A stretch of 64,000 bases of DNA from Dyella_A sp035685805 (GCF_035685805.1 NZ_DASSAB010000035.1:53022-117021), one strand, 5' to 3'; shown: positions 1-8,997, counted from the stretch's first letter. The notes: a model not told the origin generated them from the sequence alone. Numbers and translations: made by a program.

Positions 1-621
1 GGATGCCGGCTCGAAGTGCTGCCCGGCGGCAGCCGCATCTATGTCAACGCACGGCCGGTGCGCGAGCGTGCGCTGCTGCGTCCGGGTGACGTGCTCAGCG
101 TGGGCGACTGCCGCATGCTGCTCAAGACGGACCACTCGCCCGCCGAGCGGCCCCCGCTGCGGGTGCCCGAGAGCAGTCGGTGCCCCGTAGCCCTGCGCGC
201 GGTCGCCGGTCCGCTCTCCGGTCGGGTATTCGCGTTGCGCGAGCAGCTCGCGCTCGGCCCCGGGGCAGCGGTGCCGCTCGACCTGCCGCAGGGCGAGAGT
301 GCGGCGTTGCGGCTGTTCTGGCGCGACGGCGAGCTGCGCCTTTGCCAGGAGCGCGAGTCGGCCCGCTATCCGTTGCGGGTGAACGGCGTCGAGGCCGCCG
401 AGGTGGCACTGCACCCCGGCGACCAACTTGGCTTGGCCACCCACCGCTTCATCGTGGACGCCCCCGGCATGCCGCCGGAGCCGGAGTTCATTCCGCCAGC
501 TCCTGCGGTCGGGGCGTTGCCGGAGGATTCCGCCGGACCGCGGGGCGAAGTGTGGTGGCTGATCGTCACCGCAGCGGTGCTCGCTCTGGGCATCGCGCTG
601 GTGCTGCTGGTTCGCCTCTGA
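1..621 (+). CDS. Tandem FHA-domain, C-terminally membrane-anchored protein (5' truncated)
   Basis: The frame is open from base 1, so the true start lies upstream. The first visible stretch (GSRIYVNARPV, then LLRPGDVLSVGDCRMLL) has the pattern of the end of a forkhead-associated fold: a GS-x-I-x-VN turn followed by a GD strand. A second similar unit (PLRVNGVEAAEVALHPGDQLGL) lies around residues 95-145 of the visible part. A Pro-rich linker follows, then one hydrophobic helix (WWLIVTAAVLALGIALVLLV) ending four residues before the stop, which suggests a tail anchor with the FHA units in the cytoplasm. FHA domains bind phosphothreonine peptides; the partner cannot be told. It lies upstream of serC but is probably transcribed separately. 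Confidence 0.6.
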   Translation, partial: GCRLEVLPGGSRIYVNARPVRERALLRPGDVLSVGDCRMLLKTDHSPAERPPLRVPESSRCPVALRAVAGPLSGRVFALREQLALGPGAAVPLDLPQGESAALRLFWRDGELRLCQERESARYPLRVNGVEAAEVALHPGDQLGLATHRFIVDAPGMPPEPEFIPPAPAVGALPEDSAGPRGEVWWLIVTAAVLALGIALVLLVRL

Positions 622-636
622 CGCAGCCTGTACGCA

Positions 637-667
637 TTGACCGTGCATTGTTGCGGCGCGCCATAAT
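637..667 (+). promoter_or_regulatory. Candidate sigma-70 promoter for serC
   Basis: TTGACC at 637-642 and CATAAT at 662-667 are separated by 19 bases, somewhat longer than ideal. The in-frame ATG at 666 overlaps the -10 box, which argues against it as the serC start and for the GTG at 708. Not tested. Confidence 0.4.
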
Positions 668-707
668 GCGGAACATCTCCAGCGGTCATTACAGCGAGGC
701 CAGGCCA

Positions 708-1793
708 GTGAGCAGGGTGTGGAATTTCAGTGCGGGACCGGCAGCCATGCCGCAGGCGGTGCTCGAGCGGGCGCAGCGCGAGATGCTCGATTGGCGGGGC
801 TCCGGCTCCTCGGTGATGGAGCAGTCGCATCGCGGCAAGCGGTTCATCGCGATGGCGGCACAGGCAGAGACCGATCTGCGGGCGCTGATGGGCATTCCCG
901 CCAGTCATGCCGTGCTGTTCCTGCAGGGCGGCGCCACCCAGCACTTTGCGCAGATACCGATGAATCTCGCCGGCCCCGATGACCGCGCCGACTACGTGGT
1001 CACCGGCCACTGGGGTGAAAAGGCGGTGCGCGAGGCGGCGCCGTACGTGCGTGTCCAGATCGCCGCCAGCAGCGGAGCGGACAAATTCCGCTCCTTGCCC
1101 CCGCGCGAAGGTTGGACGCTTGATCCGTCGGCGGCCTACGTGCACTACACGCCGAACGAAACGATCGGCGGCGTCGAGTTCCCGGATGTGCCCGAGGTGG
1201 GCGACGTGCCGCTGGTTGCGGACATGTCCTCGAACATCCTCTCGGCGCCGATCGACGTCGCCCGCTTCGGCGTGATCTATGCCGGCGCGCAGAAGAACAT
1301 CGGGCCGTCGGGCCTGGTGGTGATGATCATCCGGCGCGACCTGCTCGACCGGCCGCGCCGGCCAATCGCGAGCGTGCTGAGGTACGCGGAGCAGGCGGCG
1401 CACGATTCGATGCTCAACACCCCCAACACATGGGGCTGGTACATGGCTGGCCTGACCTTCCAGTGGCTGAGGGAGCAGGGCGGCCTGACGGCGATGGCCG
1501 AGCGCAATCGCGCCAAGTCCGAGCTGCTGTACCGCGCCATCGACCAGTCCGGCGGCTTCTATACCAATCCGGTGCAGCCGCTGGCGCGCTCGCGCATGAA
1601 CGTGCCGTTCTGGCTGCGCGACAGCGCGCTGGACGCGCTGTTTCTGGAGGAGTCCGAGGCCGCGGGCCTGTTCGCCCTCAAGGGTCACAAGGCGGTCGGC
1701 GGCATGCGTGCATCGCTGTACAACGCGGTGCCGCTGGAGGCGGTGGAGGCGCTGGTGTCGTTCATGTGGGACTTCGCTCATCGTCACGGATGA
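708..1793 (+). CDS. serC: Phosphoserine aminotransferase
   Basis: This PLP enzyme transfers an amino group from glutamate to 3-phosphohydroxypyruvate in serine biosynthesis, and also acts in pyridoxal phosphate synthesis. The product of 361 residues matches the family length. It begins VSRVWNFSAGPAAMP, the conserved N-terminus, and carries the Schiff-base lysine in GAQKNIGPSG (about Lys196). The GTG at 708 was chosen because it gives the canonical N-terminus; an ATG at 666 adds 14 unconserved residues and overlaps the probable -10 element. pheA and aroA follow on the same strand, as is usual in this group. Confidence 0.95.
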   Translation: MSRVWNFSAGPAAMPQAVLERAQREMLDWRGSGSSVMEQSHRGKRFIAMAAQAETDLRALMGIPASHAVLFLQGGATQHFAQIPMNLAGPDDRADYVVTGHWGEKAVREAAPYVRVQIAASSGADKFRSLPPREGWTLDPSAAYVHYTPNETIGGVEFPDVPEVGDVPLVADMSSNILSAPIDVARFGVIYAGAQKNIGPSGLVVMIIRRDLLDRPRRPIASVLRYAEQAAHDSMLNTPNTWGWYMAGLTFQWLREQGGLTAMAERNRAKSELLYRAIDQSGGFYTNPVQPLARSRMNVPFWLRDSALDALFLEESEAAGLFALKGHKAVGGMRASLYNAVPLEAVEALVSFMWDFAHRHG

Positions 1794-1874
1794 AACCATG
1801 AGCGCAATGCCTCGCCCATTCGGGCACTATGTCGCTCCACGTTTGGCCGTCTATCCATCCAGGCTCATCTTGCA

Positions 1875-2963
1875 ATGTCCGACACCAGCAATTCGCTGAG
1901 CGAGGTGCGCGAGCGCATCGACAGCATCGACCGACAGATCCAGGAGTTGATCGCCGAACGCGCCATGCGCGCGCGGGAAGTGGCGCGGGTAAAGGGCGAG
2001 GGTCTGTCCGCCATCGACTACTACCGCCCCGAGCGGGAGGCGCACGTGCTGCGAATGGTGGTCGATCGAAACAAGGGGCCGCTGTCCGATGCGGAGATGG
2101 TGCGACTGTTCCGCGAGATCATGTCCTCGTGCCTGGCCCAGGAAGATCCCCTGAAGATCGGCTTTCTCGGTCCCGAGGGCACCTTCAGCGAACAGGCCGT
2201 GCACAAGCATTTCGGCCACGCCGCCTATGGTCTGCCGCTGGGCAGCATCGAAGAGGTATTCCAGGAAGTGGCCGCAGGCCATGCCGATTTCGGCGTGGTG
2301 CCGGTGGAAAATTCGGGGCAGGGAATGATCCAGGTCACGCTGGACATGTTCCTTACCTCCGACGCGACCATCTGCGGCGAGGTGGAACTGCGCGTGCACC
2401 AATGCCTGCACGCGCTGTCGGGCGAATTGTCCGGCGTGCGCCGGGTCTACGCACACGCGCAGTCGCTGCAGCAGTGCAAGACCTGGCTCAGGCTGAACCT
2501 GCCGGAGGCGGAGTGCACGGCGGTCAGCAGCAACGCCGAAGCCGCGCGGCTGGCACGACATGACGACACCGCTGCCGCCATCGCCGGCGAGACCGCAGGC
2601 AAGATCTACGGGCTCAAGACGGTGGCCACGGCGATCGAGGATCGCGCCGACAACACCACGCGGTTCCTGGTGATCGGCCGCTCGCTGTTTCCGCCCTCCG
2701 GCAACGATCGCACTTCGCTGCTGGTGACGGTCAACGACAAGCCGGGTGCTCTCTACGACGTGCTCAGCCCGTTTGCCAGGCATGGGGTGAGCCTCAACCG
2801 CATCGAGTCGCGGCCCGCGCACACCGGCAAGTGGCAGTACGCGTTTTTCATCGACGTGTCCGGGCACATCCACGAGGGCCACCTCAAGGACGCGGTGGAC
2901 GCGATCCAGTCCACCGTGGCGAGCCTGCGCGTGCTGGGTTCCTATCCGGTGGCGCTGCCGTGA
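1875..2963 (+). CDS. pheA: Bifunctional chorismate mutase / prephenate dehydratase (P-protein)
   Basis: It converts chorismate to prephenate and then to phenylpyruvate for phenylalanine synthesis. The 362 residues split into an N-terminal AroQ-type chorismate mutase helix bundle (about 8-90, with RIDSIDRQIQELIAERA), a prephenate dehydratase domain (about 96-275, starting IGFLGPEGTFSEQA and including the DNTTRF signature) and a C-terminal ACT domain (about 282-355, with KPGALYDVLSPFARHGVSLN and IESRP), the usual site of phenylalanine feedback. It starts 81 bases after serC, and its TGA overlaps the GTG start of aroA, indicating translational coupling. Confidence 0.96.
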   Translation: MSDTSNSLSEVRERIDSIDRQIQELIAERAMRAREVARVKGEGLSAIDYYRPEREAHVLRMVVDRNKGPLSDAEMVRLFREIMSSCLAQEDPLKIGFLGPEGTFSEQAVHKHFGHAAYGLPLGSIEEVFQEVAAGHADFGVVPVENSGQGMIQVTLDMFLTSDATICGEVELRVHQCLHALSGELSGVRRVYAHAQSLQQCKTWLRLNLPEAECTAVSSNAEAARLARHDDTAAAIAGETAGKIYGLKTVATAIEDRADNTTRFLVIGRSLFPPSGNDRTSLLVTVNDKPGALYDVLSPFARHGVSLNRIESRPAHTGKWQYAFFIDVSGHIHEGHLKDAVDAIQSTVASLRVLGSYPVALP

Positions 2964-4273
2964 CCGGTGCGTCGCTCGACTGGCGCAGCAGCGCCAGTGG
3001 TCCGTTGCACGGCGTGGTGCCGGTGCCCGGCGACAAGTCTGTGTCGCACCGGGCCATGATGCTGGCCGCGCTGGCCGAGGGCACGTCCCACATCCATGGC
3101 TTTCTGGAAGGCGAGGACACCCGCGCCACGGCGGCGGCCATGCAGCAGTTGGGCGTTCGCATCGACACGGCAGGCGACGGCACGCGCGTGGTGCACGGGG
3201 TCGGCCTGCACGGGCTGCGAGCTTGTGCCGCACCGCTGGACTGCGGCAACGCCGGTACCGGCATGCGCCTGCTCACCGGTCTGCTGGCGGGGCAGGCGTT
3301 CGACAGCACGCTGATCGGCGATGCATCGCTGTCGAAGCGGCCGATGCGGCGGGTCACCGATCCGCTGGAACAGATGGGGGCACAGATCGCAACGCATGAT
3401 GGGCTGCCGCCGCTGCACGTGCGGGGCGGGCGGGCGCTGCAGGGCATTCGATACACGCTTCCCGTCGCCAGCGCCCAAGTGAAGTCGGCGTTGCTGCTCG
3501 CCGGCCTCTACGCGCGGGGCGAGACCGAGGTGATCGAGCCGCACCCCACCCGCGACTACACCGAGCGCATGCTGGCCGCATTCGGCTGGCCGATCGTCTT
3601 TTCGCCCGGCCGGGCGCGCCTTGCCGGTGGGCACGTGCTGCGCGCGACCGATGTCACCGTGCCGGCCGACTTCTCGTCGGCGGCGTTTTTCCTGGTCGCC
3701 GCGTGCATCGTGCCCGGCTCCGAGCTGCTGCTGCCCGCGGTCGGCCTCAATCCTCGCCGCACCGGCCTGCTGACCGCGCTGCGACTGATGGGGGCGGACA
3801 TCAGCGTCGAGAACGAGGGCGAAAGTGGCGGTGAGCCGGTGGGCGACCTGCGGGTGCGCTACGCACCACTGCATGGAGTCGAACTGCCCGAGGCGCTGGT
3901 GCCGGACATGATCGACGAGTTCCCGGCCCTGTTCATCGCGGCCGCTGCGGCCGAAGGAACCACGGTGGTACGCGGCGCGGCCGAGTTGCGCGTGAAGGAG
4001 TCCGATCGGCTTGCCAGCATGGCCAGAGGGTTGCGCACGGTTGGCGTGGTGGTAGACGAACAGCCGGACGGGGCGGTGATCCGCGGCGGCCGGATCGGCG
4101 GCGGCGCGGTCGACAGCCATGGCGATCATCGCATCGCGATGAGCTTCGCCGTCGCGGGGTTGCGGGCGGCGGCGCCGATCCGCATCGGCGACTGCGGCAA
4201 CGTGGCGACGTCGTTTCCGGGCTTCATGATGCTGGCCAACCGCTGCGGCTTCGCGCTGTCGGACGCCGGCTGA
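2960..4273 (+). CDS. aroA: 5-enolpyruvylshikimate-3-phosphate synthase
   Basis: This is the sixth shikimate-pathway step, joining phosphoenolpyruvate to shikimate-3-phosphate. The product has 437 residues. Visible motifs are the N-terminal PGDKSVSHRAMMLAALAEG, which contacts substrate, NAGTGMRLLTGLL, and the C-terminal RVKESDRLASMARGLR. The GTG at 2960 is preferred because the product then starts just before the conserved SGPLHGVVPVPGDKS segment, and the start overlaps the pheA stop (2961-2963). Part of the serC-pheA-aroA unit. Confidence 0.95.
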   Translation: MTGASLDWRSSASGPLHGVVPVPGDKSVSHRAMMLAALAEGTSHIHGFLEGEDTRATAAAMQQLGVRIDTAGDGTRVVHGVGLHGLRACAAPLDCGNAGTGMRLLTGLLAGQAFDSTLIGDASLSKRPMRRVTDPLEQMGAQIATHDGLPPLHVRGGRALQGIRYTLPVASAQVKSALLLAGLYARGETEVIEPHPTRDYTERMLAAFGWPIVFSPGRARLAGGHVLRATDVTVPADFSSAAFFLVAACIVPGSELLLPAVGLNPRRTGLLTALRLMGADISVENEGESGGEPVGDLRVRYAPLHGVELPEALVPDMIDEFPALFIAAAAAEGTTVVRGAAELRVKESDRLASMARGLRTVGVVVDEQPDGAVIRGGRIGGGAVDSHGDHRIAMSFAVAGLRAAAPIRIGDCGNVATSFPGFMMLANRCGFALSDAG

Positions 4274-4336
4274 CCGATTCCGTTCGTTGTTGCGCTGCGG
4301 TTACGCTGGCGGTTCCGTACCGACCCCGTGGATCTC

Positions 4337-5107
4337 ATGAGCACTCCCGAATTCATCGTGGCCATTCCCGCGCGCTACGGCTCCACGCGGCTGCCGGCCA
4401 AGCCGCTGCGTGAAATCGCCGGGGTGCCGATGGTGGTGCGGGTGGCGCAGCGGGCGCTGCAGGCGGGTGCGTCGCAGGTGGTCGTCGCCGTCGACGACGC
4501 GCGTGTGGCGAATGCACTGGCAGGGCAGGGCGTGGAAATCTGCATGACCCGCAGCGACCACGCCTCCGGCAGCGACCGGCTGGCCGAGTGTGCTGCCCGC
4601 TATGGCTGGGGCGAAGGCGCGATCGTGGTGAACCTGCAGGGCGACGAGCCGTTTGCGCCGGCCGCTGGCATCCGCGAAGTGGCGCTGGCGCTGGCGCGCG
4701 ACGACGCGCCCATGGCCACGCTCGCCACCCCGATCACCGAGGCGCACGAGCTGTTCGATCCCAATGTGGTGAAGCTGGTGCGCGACAGCCGCGGCCGCGC
4801 GCTGTACTTCAGCCGTGCCCCCTTGCCGTGGGCACGCGATGCCTTTGCCGCGGACCGCCAGAGCCTGCCGCAGGACGTGCCGTTCCTGCGCCACATCGGC
4901 ATCTACGCCTACCGCGCCGGTTTCCTGCACCAGTACGCGGGGCTCGCGCGCACGCCGCTGGAGCAGGCCGAGTCGCTGGAGCAACTACGCGTGCTCGAGC
5001 ATGGCCACGCCATCGCCGTGCGGCTGACGCCCGAACCGTTCCCGCCGGGCATCGACACGCAGGCCGATCTGGAGCGCGCCGAGCAGTGGGCGAGCGACCC
5101 GCGGTGA
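4337..5107 (+). CDS. kdsB: 3-deoxy-manno-octulosonate cytidylyltransferase (CMP-Kdo synthetase)
   Basis: It activates Kdo with CTP for the inner core of lipopolysaccharide, acting in the cytoplasm. The product of about 256 residues begins MSTPEFIVAIPARYGSTRLP, the nucleotide-binding signature of the family, and contains NLQGDEPF and HIGIYAYR. The ATG at 4337 is preferred over the GTG at 4328. Its stop overlaps the GTG start of the phosphatase gene downstream, so the pair is probably coupled. Confidence 0.95.
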   Translation: MSTPEFIVAIPARYGSTRLPAKPLREIAGVPMVVRVAQRALQAGASQVVVAVDDARVANALAGQGVEICMTRSDHASGSDRLAECAARYGWGEGAIVVNLQGDEPFAPAAGIREVALALARDDAPMATLATPITEAHELFDPNVVKLVRDSRGRALYFSRAPLPWARDAFAADRQSLPQDVPFLRHIGIYAYRAGFLHQYAGLARTPLEQAESLEQLRVLEHGHAIAVRLTPEPFPPGIDTQADLERAEQWASDPR

Positions 5108-5571
5108 ACGCGCCCGCACTGCTGATCGTCTGCCTGGGCAACATCTGTCGCTCGCCCGTCGTGGCGGAGGTGTTGCGCACGCGGTTCGCTCAGGCAGGTT
5201 GTCCGCTGCGGGTCGATTCGTGCGGCACCGGCGACTGGCACGCCGGCAAGCCGGCCGATGCGCGCATGATCGAAGCGGCGCGCATGGCCGGCTACGACCT
5301 GTCGGCGCATCGGGCACGGCAGCTGGAGGTGGGCGACTTCGCCCGGTTCGACGGGGTGCTGGCGATGGACCGCTCGAATCTGACCGATTTGGGGGCGCGC
5401 TGCCCGGCCCATCTGCGCGAGCGCGTGGGGCTTTTCCTGTCCGCCGCCGGGCTCGATGACCTGGCCGAAGTGCCGGATCCATACCATGGCGACGCGGGTG
5501 ATTTCCGCCACGTTATCGCGCTCGCCGAGCGCGGAGCGCAGGGCCTGCTCGGTCGTTACCGGCGCGCCTGA
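5104..5571 (+). CDS. Low-molecular-weight protein-tyrosine-phosphatase
   Basis: This cytoplasmic phosphotyrosine phosphatase has 155 residues. The N-terminal P-loop CLGNICRSP matches C-x5-R-S/T, and the C-terminal VPDPYHGD supplies the general-acid aspartate. In Gram-negative bacteria such enzymes often pair with BY-kinases controlling exopolysaccharide export, but no kinase is visible here. The GTG start overlaps the kdsB stop by 3 bases. The neighbouring kdsB suggests, without proving, a link to surface polysaccharide. Confidence 0.9.
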   Translation: MNAPALLIVCLGNICRSPVVAEVLRTRFAQAGCPLRVDSCGTGDWHAGKPADARMIEAARMAGYDLSAHRARQLEVGDFARFDGVLAMDRSNLTDLGARCPAHLRERVGLFLSAAGLDDLAEVPDPYHGDAGDFRHVIALAERGAQGLLGRYRRA

Positions 5572-5635
5572 ACGCGACGTCAGCGCGCGCTCGGCGGCCA
5601 CGGATGTCCTGGGCACCCGCGATACAATTGCCGCC

Positions 5636-7462
5636 ATGTCTCCTGCGCACGCACCCGCCTTCGATGGCAAATCCTTCGTTCGAACGCTGTCCACGTCGCC
5701 GGGTGTGTACCGCTATTTCGATGTGGACGACGAACTGCTCTACGTGGGCAAGGCCGGCAACCTCAAGAAGCGGGTCGGCAGCTACTTCCTGAAGCCGCGG
5801 ATGGAGCCGCGTATCGCGGCGATGGTCTCGCAGATCGCGCGGGTGGAAACCACGCTCACGCGTACCGAAGGCGAGGCGTTGCTGCTCGAGTCGCAGCTGA
5901 TCAAGTCGCTGAAGCCGCGTTACAACATCCTGCTTCGCGACGACAAGAGCTATCCCTACATCTACATGTCCGGCGGCGAGGATTACCCGCGCCTGGCCTT
6001 TCATCGCGGCGCGCGCAACCTGCGTGGGCGGTTCTTCGGGCCATATCCGAGCACCTATGCCGTGCGCGAGAGCCTCAACCTGATGCAGAAGCTGTTCAAG
6101 GTCCGCCAGTGCGAGGACAGCTATTTCCGCAACCGCTCGCGGCCGTGCCTGCAGCACCAGATCGGTCGCTGCACCGCCCCATGCGTCGGACTGATCGGCG
6201 TGGACGACTACCGGGTCGACGTGCGCCACGCCGAGATGTTCCTGGAAGGCCGCAGCAGCGCCGTCATCGACGAGCTTGCCGCCTCGATGGAGCAGGCCGC
6301 CACGCGGCTGGATTTCGAGCGCGCCGCGACGCTGCGCGACCAGGTGGCGGCGCTGCGCCGGCTGCAGGCGCAGCACCACGTGCAGGGCGCCAGTGCCGAC
6401 ATGGACGTGATCGCCTGCCGGATCGAGTCGGGCATGGCCTGCGTGAGCGTGCTGTTCTTTCGCGATGGCATCAGCCTGGGCACGCGCGATTTCTTCCCGC
6501 GCCTGCCGTTCGAGGCCGAGCCGGCCGACGTGCTGGCCCAGTTCGTGGCGCAGTACTACCTGGACCGACCCGTGCCGCGCGAGCTGATCCTGGGTGAAAC
6601 CATGGCCGACGAGGCCATCCTGGCGGAGTTGCTGGCACAGCAATCCGGGCACGCGGTAGAGATCAAGACCCGGGTGCGCGGCGAGCGGGCCCAGTTCCTG
6701 CAGATGGCCGAGCGCAACGCGCAGGCCTCGCTGACCCAGCGACTGGCCAGCCGGCAGACGCTCGGCGCGCGCTTCGACGACCTGCAGAAGCTGCTCGGGT
6801 TGGCCGAGTCGCCCAAGCGCATCGAGTGCTTCGACATCAGCCACACCGGTGGCGAACTGACCGTGGCGTCGTGCGTGGTGTTCGGGCCGGAAGGCCCGGA
6901 CAAGTCGCATTACCGGCGCTTCAACATCACCGGCATCACGCCGGGCGACGACTATGCGGCCATGCATCAGGCGCTCACGCGGCGCTTCCGCAAGCTGGCC
7001 GACGGCGAGGGCGCGCGGCCGGACATCCTGCTCATCGACGGCGGCGCCGGGCAGGTGAAACAGGCGCTTGACGTCCTCGGCGAGCTGGGCGTCGGCGGCA
7101 TCGCGGTGGTCGGCGTGGCCAAGGGGCCAGGGCGCCGCGCGGGCGAAGAGACCCTGGTGCTGGCCGGGCTTGGCCAGGAGATCCATCCCGGCTCGTCGTC
7201 ACCCGCACTGCACCTGGTCGCGGCGGTACGCGACGAAGCGCATCGCTTTGCCATCAGCGGACACCGCAAGCGTCGCGAAAAGGCGCGCGAGCGCAGCGTC
7301 CTCGAAGACGTGCCCGGCATCGGTGCACGCCGTCGCACCGCATTGCTCAAGGCGTTCGGCGGCCTGGCCGGCGTGGAGGGCGCCGGGGTGGAAGAGCTGA
7401 TGACCATCAAGGGTATCGATCGGGGCCTCGCCGAGCGCATCTATGCCGCGCTGCATCCCTGA
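5636..7462 (+). CDS. uvrC: Excinuclease ABC subunit C
   Basis: UvrC makes the dual incisions in nucleotide-excision repair after UvrAB locate damage. The product has 608 residues: an N-terminal GIY-YIG nuclease (SPGVYRYF and LLYVGKAGNLKKR, about 15-95), a cysteine region (CLQHQIGRCTAPC), a UVR motif (about 200-235), a C-terminal RNase H-like endonuclease (IECFDISHTGGE, DILLIDGGAGQVKQA) and helix-hairpin-helix motifs at the end (LEDVPGIGARRR). The ATG at 5636 fits the conserved N-terminus. There is no clear Shine-Dalgarno; TACAAT ends 7 bases before the ATG, so a leaderless transcript is possible. Confidence 0.96.
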   Translation: MSPAHAPAFDGKSFVRTLSTSPGVYRYFDVDDELLYVGKAGNLKKRVGSYFLKPRMEPRIAAMVSQIARVETTLTRTEGEALLLESQLIKSLKPRYNILLRDDKSYPYIYMSGGEDYPRLAFHRGARNLRGRFFGPYPSTYAVRESLNLMQKLFKVRQCEDSYFRNRSRPCLQHQIGRCTAPCVGLIGVDDYRVDVRHAEMFLEGRSSAVIDELAASMEQAATRLDFERAATLRDQVAALRRLQAQHHVQGASADMDVIACRIESGMACVSVLFFRDGISLGTRDFFPRLPFEAEPADVLAQFVAQYYLDRPVPRELILGETMADEAILAELLAQQSGHAVEIKTRVRGERAQFLQMAERNAQASLTQRLASRQTLGARFDDLQKLLGLAESPKRIECFDISHTGGELTVASCVVFGPEGPDKSHYRRFNITGITPGDDYAAMHQALTRRFRKLADGEGARPDILLIDGGAGQVKQALDVLGELGVGGIAVVGVAKGPGRRAGEETLVLAGLGQEIHPGSSSPALHLVAAVRDEAHRFAISGHRKRREKARERSVLEDVPGIGARRRTALLKAFGGLAGVEGAGVEELMTIKGIDRGLAERIYAALHP

Positions 7463-7540
7463 GTCCGTCGCCATTGGCGTGGCGCTCACCGTGCGGCGTG
7501 CGACACTTCCGGCCTGAGCTACCCGAGGATCCGACCCGTC

Positions 7541-8182
7541 ATGCGCATCAACCTGCCGACCTGGCTCACCCTGTTCCGCGTGGCGCTGTTGCCGGTGATG
7601 GTGGCGGCCTTCTACCTGCCGTTCCGGGGGCACAACGTGCTGGCGGCACTGGTGTTCCTGCTGGCTGCGGTCACCGACTGGCTCGATGGCTACCTGGCCC
7701 GACGCATGAAACTCACCTCGGCTTTCGGTGCCTTCCTGGATCCGGTCGCCGACAAGCTGATGGTGGCGGTAACGCTGTTCATGCTGGTGGAGTCGCACCA
7801 TCGCGTGCTGCAGTCCCACTACGGCCCCACGCTGCCGCAGAACGACTGGTTCGGGGTGGTGATGGCAGTGACTGCCGCGATCATCGTGGGGCGCGAGATC
7901 AGCATCTCCGCGCTGCGCGAGTGGATGGCCGAAATCGGCATGCGCGCGGCAGTCAAAGTGGCCTTCATCGGCAAGCTCAAGACGGTCATGCAGATGGTCG
8001 CGCTGACCGTGCTGATCGTGCAGCACGACGCCGAGACGCTGCGCCTGTACCACGTCGGCGAGGTGTTGCTGGTGGTTGCCGGCGTGCTGACCATCTGGTC
8101 CGGGCTTTACTACGTGCGCGCTGCCTGGCCGGCGCTGCGCGGCGACATGGATCGCCCGGTGCAGCCGGGCGGTGATTCCTGA
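7541..8182 (+). CDS. pgsA: CDP-diacylglycerol-glycerol-3-phosphate 3-phosphatidyltransferase
   Basis: This integral membrane enzyme makes phosphatidylglycerophosphate, the committed step to phosphatidylglycerol and cardiolipin. The product of 213 residues has several hydrophobic segments and the CDP-alcohol phosphotransferase signature: DWLDGYLARR, an intervening 8-residue stretch, then GAFLDPVADK (D-G-x2-A-R-x8-G-x3-D-x3-D). GAGGAT upstream of the ATG serves as ribosome-binding site. It follows uvrC by 78 bases, an arrangement also seen in Escherichia coli (uvrC-pgsA). Confidence 0.95.
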   Translation: MRINLPTWLTLFRVALLPVMVAAFYLPFRGHNVLAALVFLLAAVTDWLDGYLARRMKLTSAFGAFLDPVADKLMVAVTLFMLVESHHRVLQSHYGPTLPQNDWFGVVMAVTAAIIVGREISISALREWMAEIGMRAAVKVAFIGKLKTVMQMVALTVLIVQHDAETLRLYHVGEVLLVVAGVLTIWSGLYYVRAAWPALRGDMDRPVQPGGDS

Positions 8183-8192
8183 GCCGGAGGGG

Positions 8193-8220
8193 TTGACGCA
8201 TGGAGATCAGCCGCTAGAAT
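8193..8220 (+). promoter_or_regulatory. Promoter of the tRNA cluster
   Basis: TTGACG (8193-8198) and TAGAAT (8215-8220) have a 16-base spacer. A GC-rich stretch (GCGCGACTCC) follows directly, resembling the discriminator of stringently controlled stable-RNA promoters. The first tRNA-Gly begins 14 bases after the -10 box. Confidence 0.65.
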
Positions 8221-8233
8221 GCGCGACTCCGAT

Positions 8234-8309
<76 letters not shown>

Positions 8310-8322
8310 GATTCATCTCTTC

Positions 8323-8349
8323 AAAGCCCTGGACCTGGTCCGGGGCTTT
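8323..8349 (+). terminator. Terminator-like hairpin after the first tRNA-Gly
   Basis: AAAGCCCTGGAC pairs with GTCCGGGGCTTT around a 3-base loop (one G-U pair). The T-run after it is poor, so it may be a processing or partial termination element. Confidence 0.5.
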
Positions 8350-8466
8350 GTCGTTCTGGGCGCAGGGCGGTTGCCGCGCGTGGCAACCATGGTTCGCGCT
8401 ATCGGAACGTGGATGCACCGGGCCCTTCCCAATTGCCATCCTTCTGCTATCATTTCGGGCTCAGAC

Positions 8467-8542
<76 letters not shown>

Positions 8543-8551
8543 GTTTTTGGC

Positions 8552-8583
8552 AAAGCCTCGGTAGCCCGGGGTTTTGTTTTTTT
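8552..8583 (+). terminator. Rho-independent terminator after the second tRNA-Gly
   Basis: AAAGCCTCGG pairs with CCGGGGTTTT (G-U pairs included) around a 4-base loop, followed by a G and a run of seven T. It lies directly before tRNA-Cys, so that gene may depend on read-through. Confidence 0.6.
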
Positions 8584-8590
8584 GAACGAT

Positions 8591-8664
8591 GGCCTGGTGG
8601 CAGAGTGGTCATGCAGCGGCCTGCAAAGCCGCGTACGCCGGTTCGATTCCGACCCAGGCCTCCA
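8591..8664 (+). tRNA. tRNA-Cys (GCA)
   Basis: 74 bases with encoded CCA. Acceptor GGCCTGG/CCAGGCC; anticodon stem GCGGC/GCCGC with loop CTGCAAA giving GCA; T-arm GGTTCGATTCC. Confidence 0.96.
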
Positions 8665-8694
8665 TCGCAGCACGAAGCTCTCAAGAGCTTTCCC

Positions 8695-8718
8695 AAAGCC
8701 CGCGCAAGCGGGCTTTTT
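8695..8718 (+). terminator. Rho-independent terminator after tRNA-Cys
   Basis: A 9-bp stem (AAAGCCCGC / GCGGGCTTT) with a GCAA tetraloop is followed by T residues. Confidence 0.7.
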
Positions 8719-8850
8719 GTTGCGCGGAAAACCCGCCTTGGACGTGCGTGCGGACTGCTTGGGCAGCGGCCGCCAGGCACGGCCTGCGTGCTACGATTTC
8801 GGCGCTGCGGACAGCCTTGATGCAACTGGGCAAGGCTCCGCACGCATCCT

Positions 8851-8937
8851 GCCCGGATGGCGAAACTGGTAGACGCAAGGGACTTAAAATCCCTCACCCT
8901 CACGGGTATCCCGGTTCGATCCCGGGTCCGGGCACCA
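8851..8937 (+). tRNA. tRNA-Leu (TAA)
   Basis: 87 bases with CCA encoded. Acceptor GCCCGGA/TCCGGGC; anticodon stem GGGA with loop containing TAA; long class II variable arm (CACCCTCACGGGT); T-arm CCGGTTCGATCCCGG. No obvious terminator lies between it and the convergent diguanylate cyclase gene. Confidence 0.96.
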
Positions 8938-8997
8938 TCATCGCTCTGTGCGGACCCCTGCAATAGCGCATGACCGTCCGGCGCGCCTTGTGCCAAC

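Noticed and set aside
666..707. ATG at 666 as the serC start
   Set aside because: It overlaps the probable -10 element and adds 14 residues absent from the conserved N-terminus; GTG at 708 fits better.
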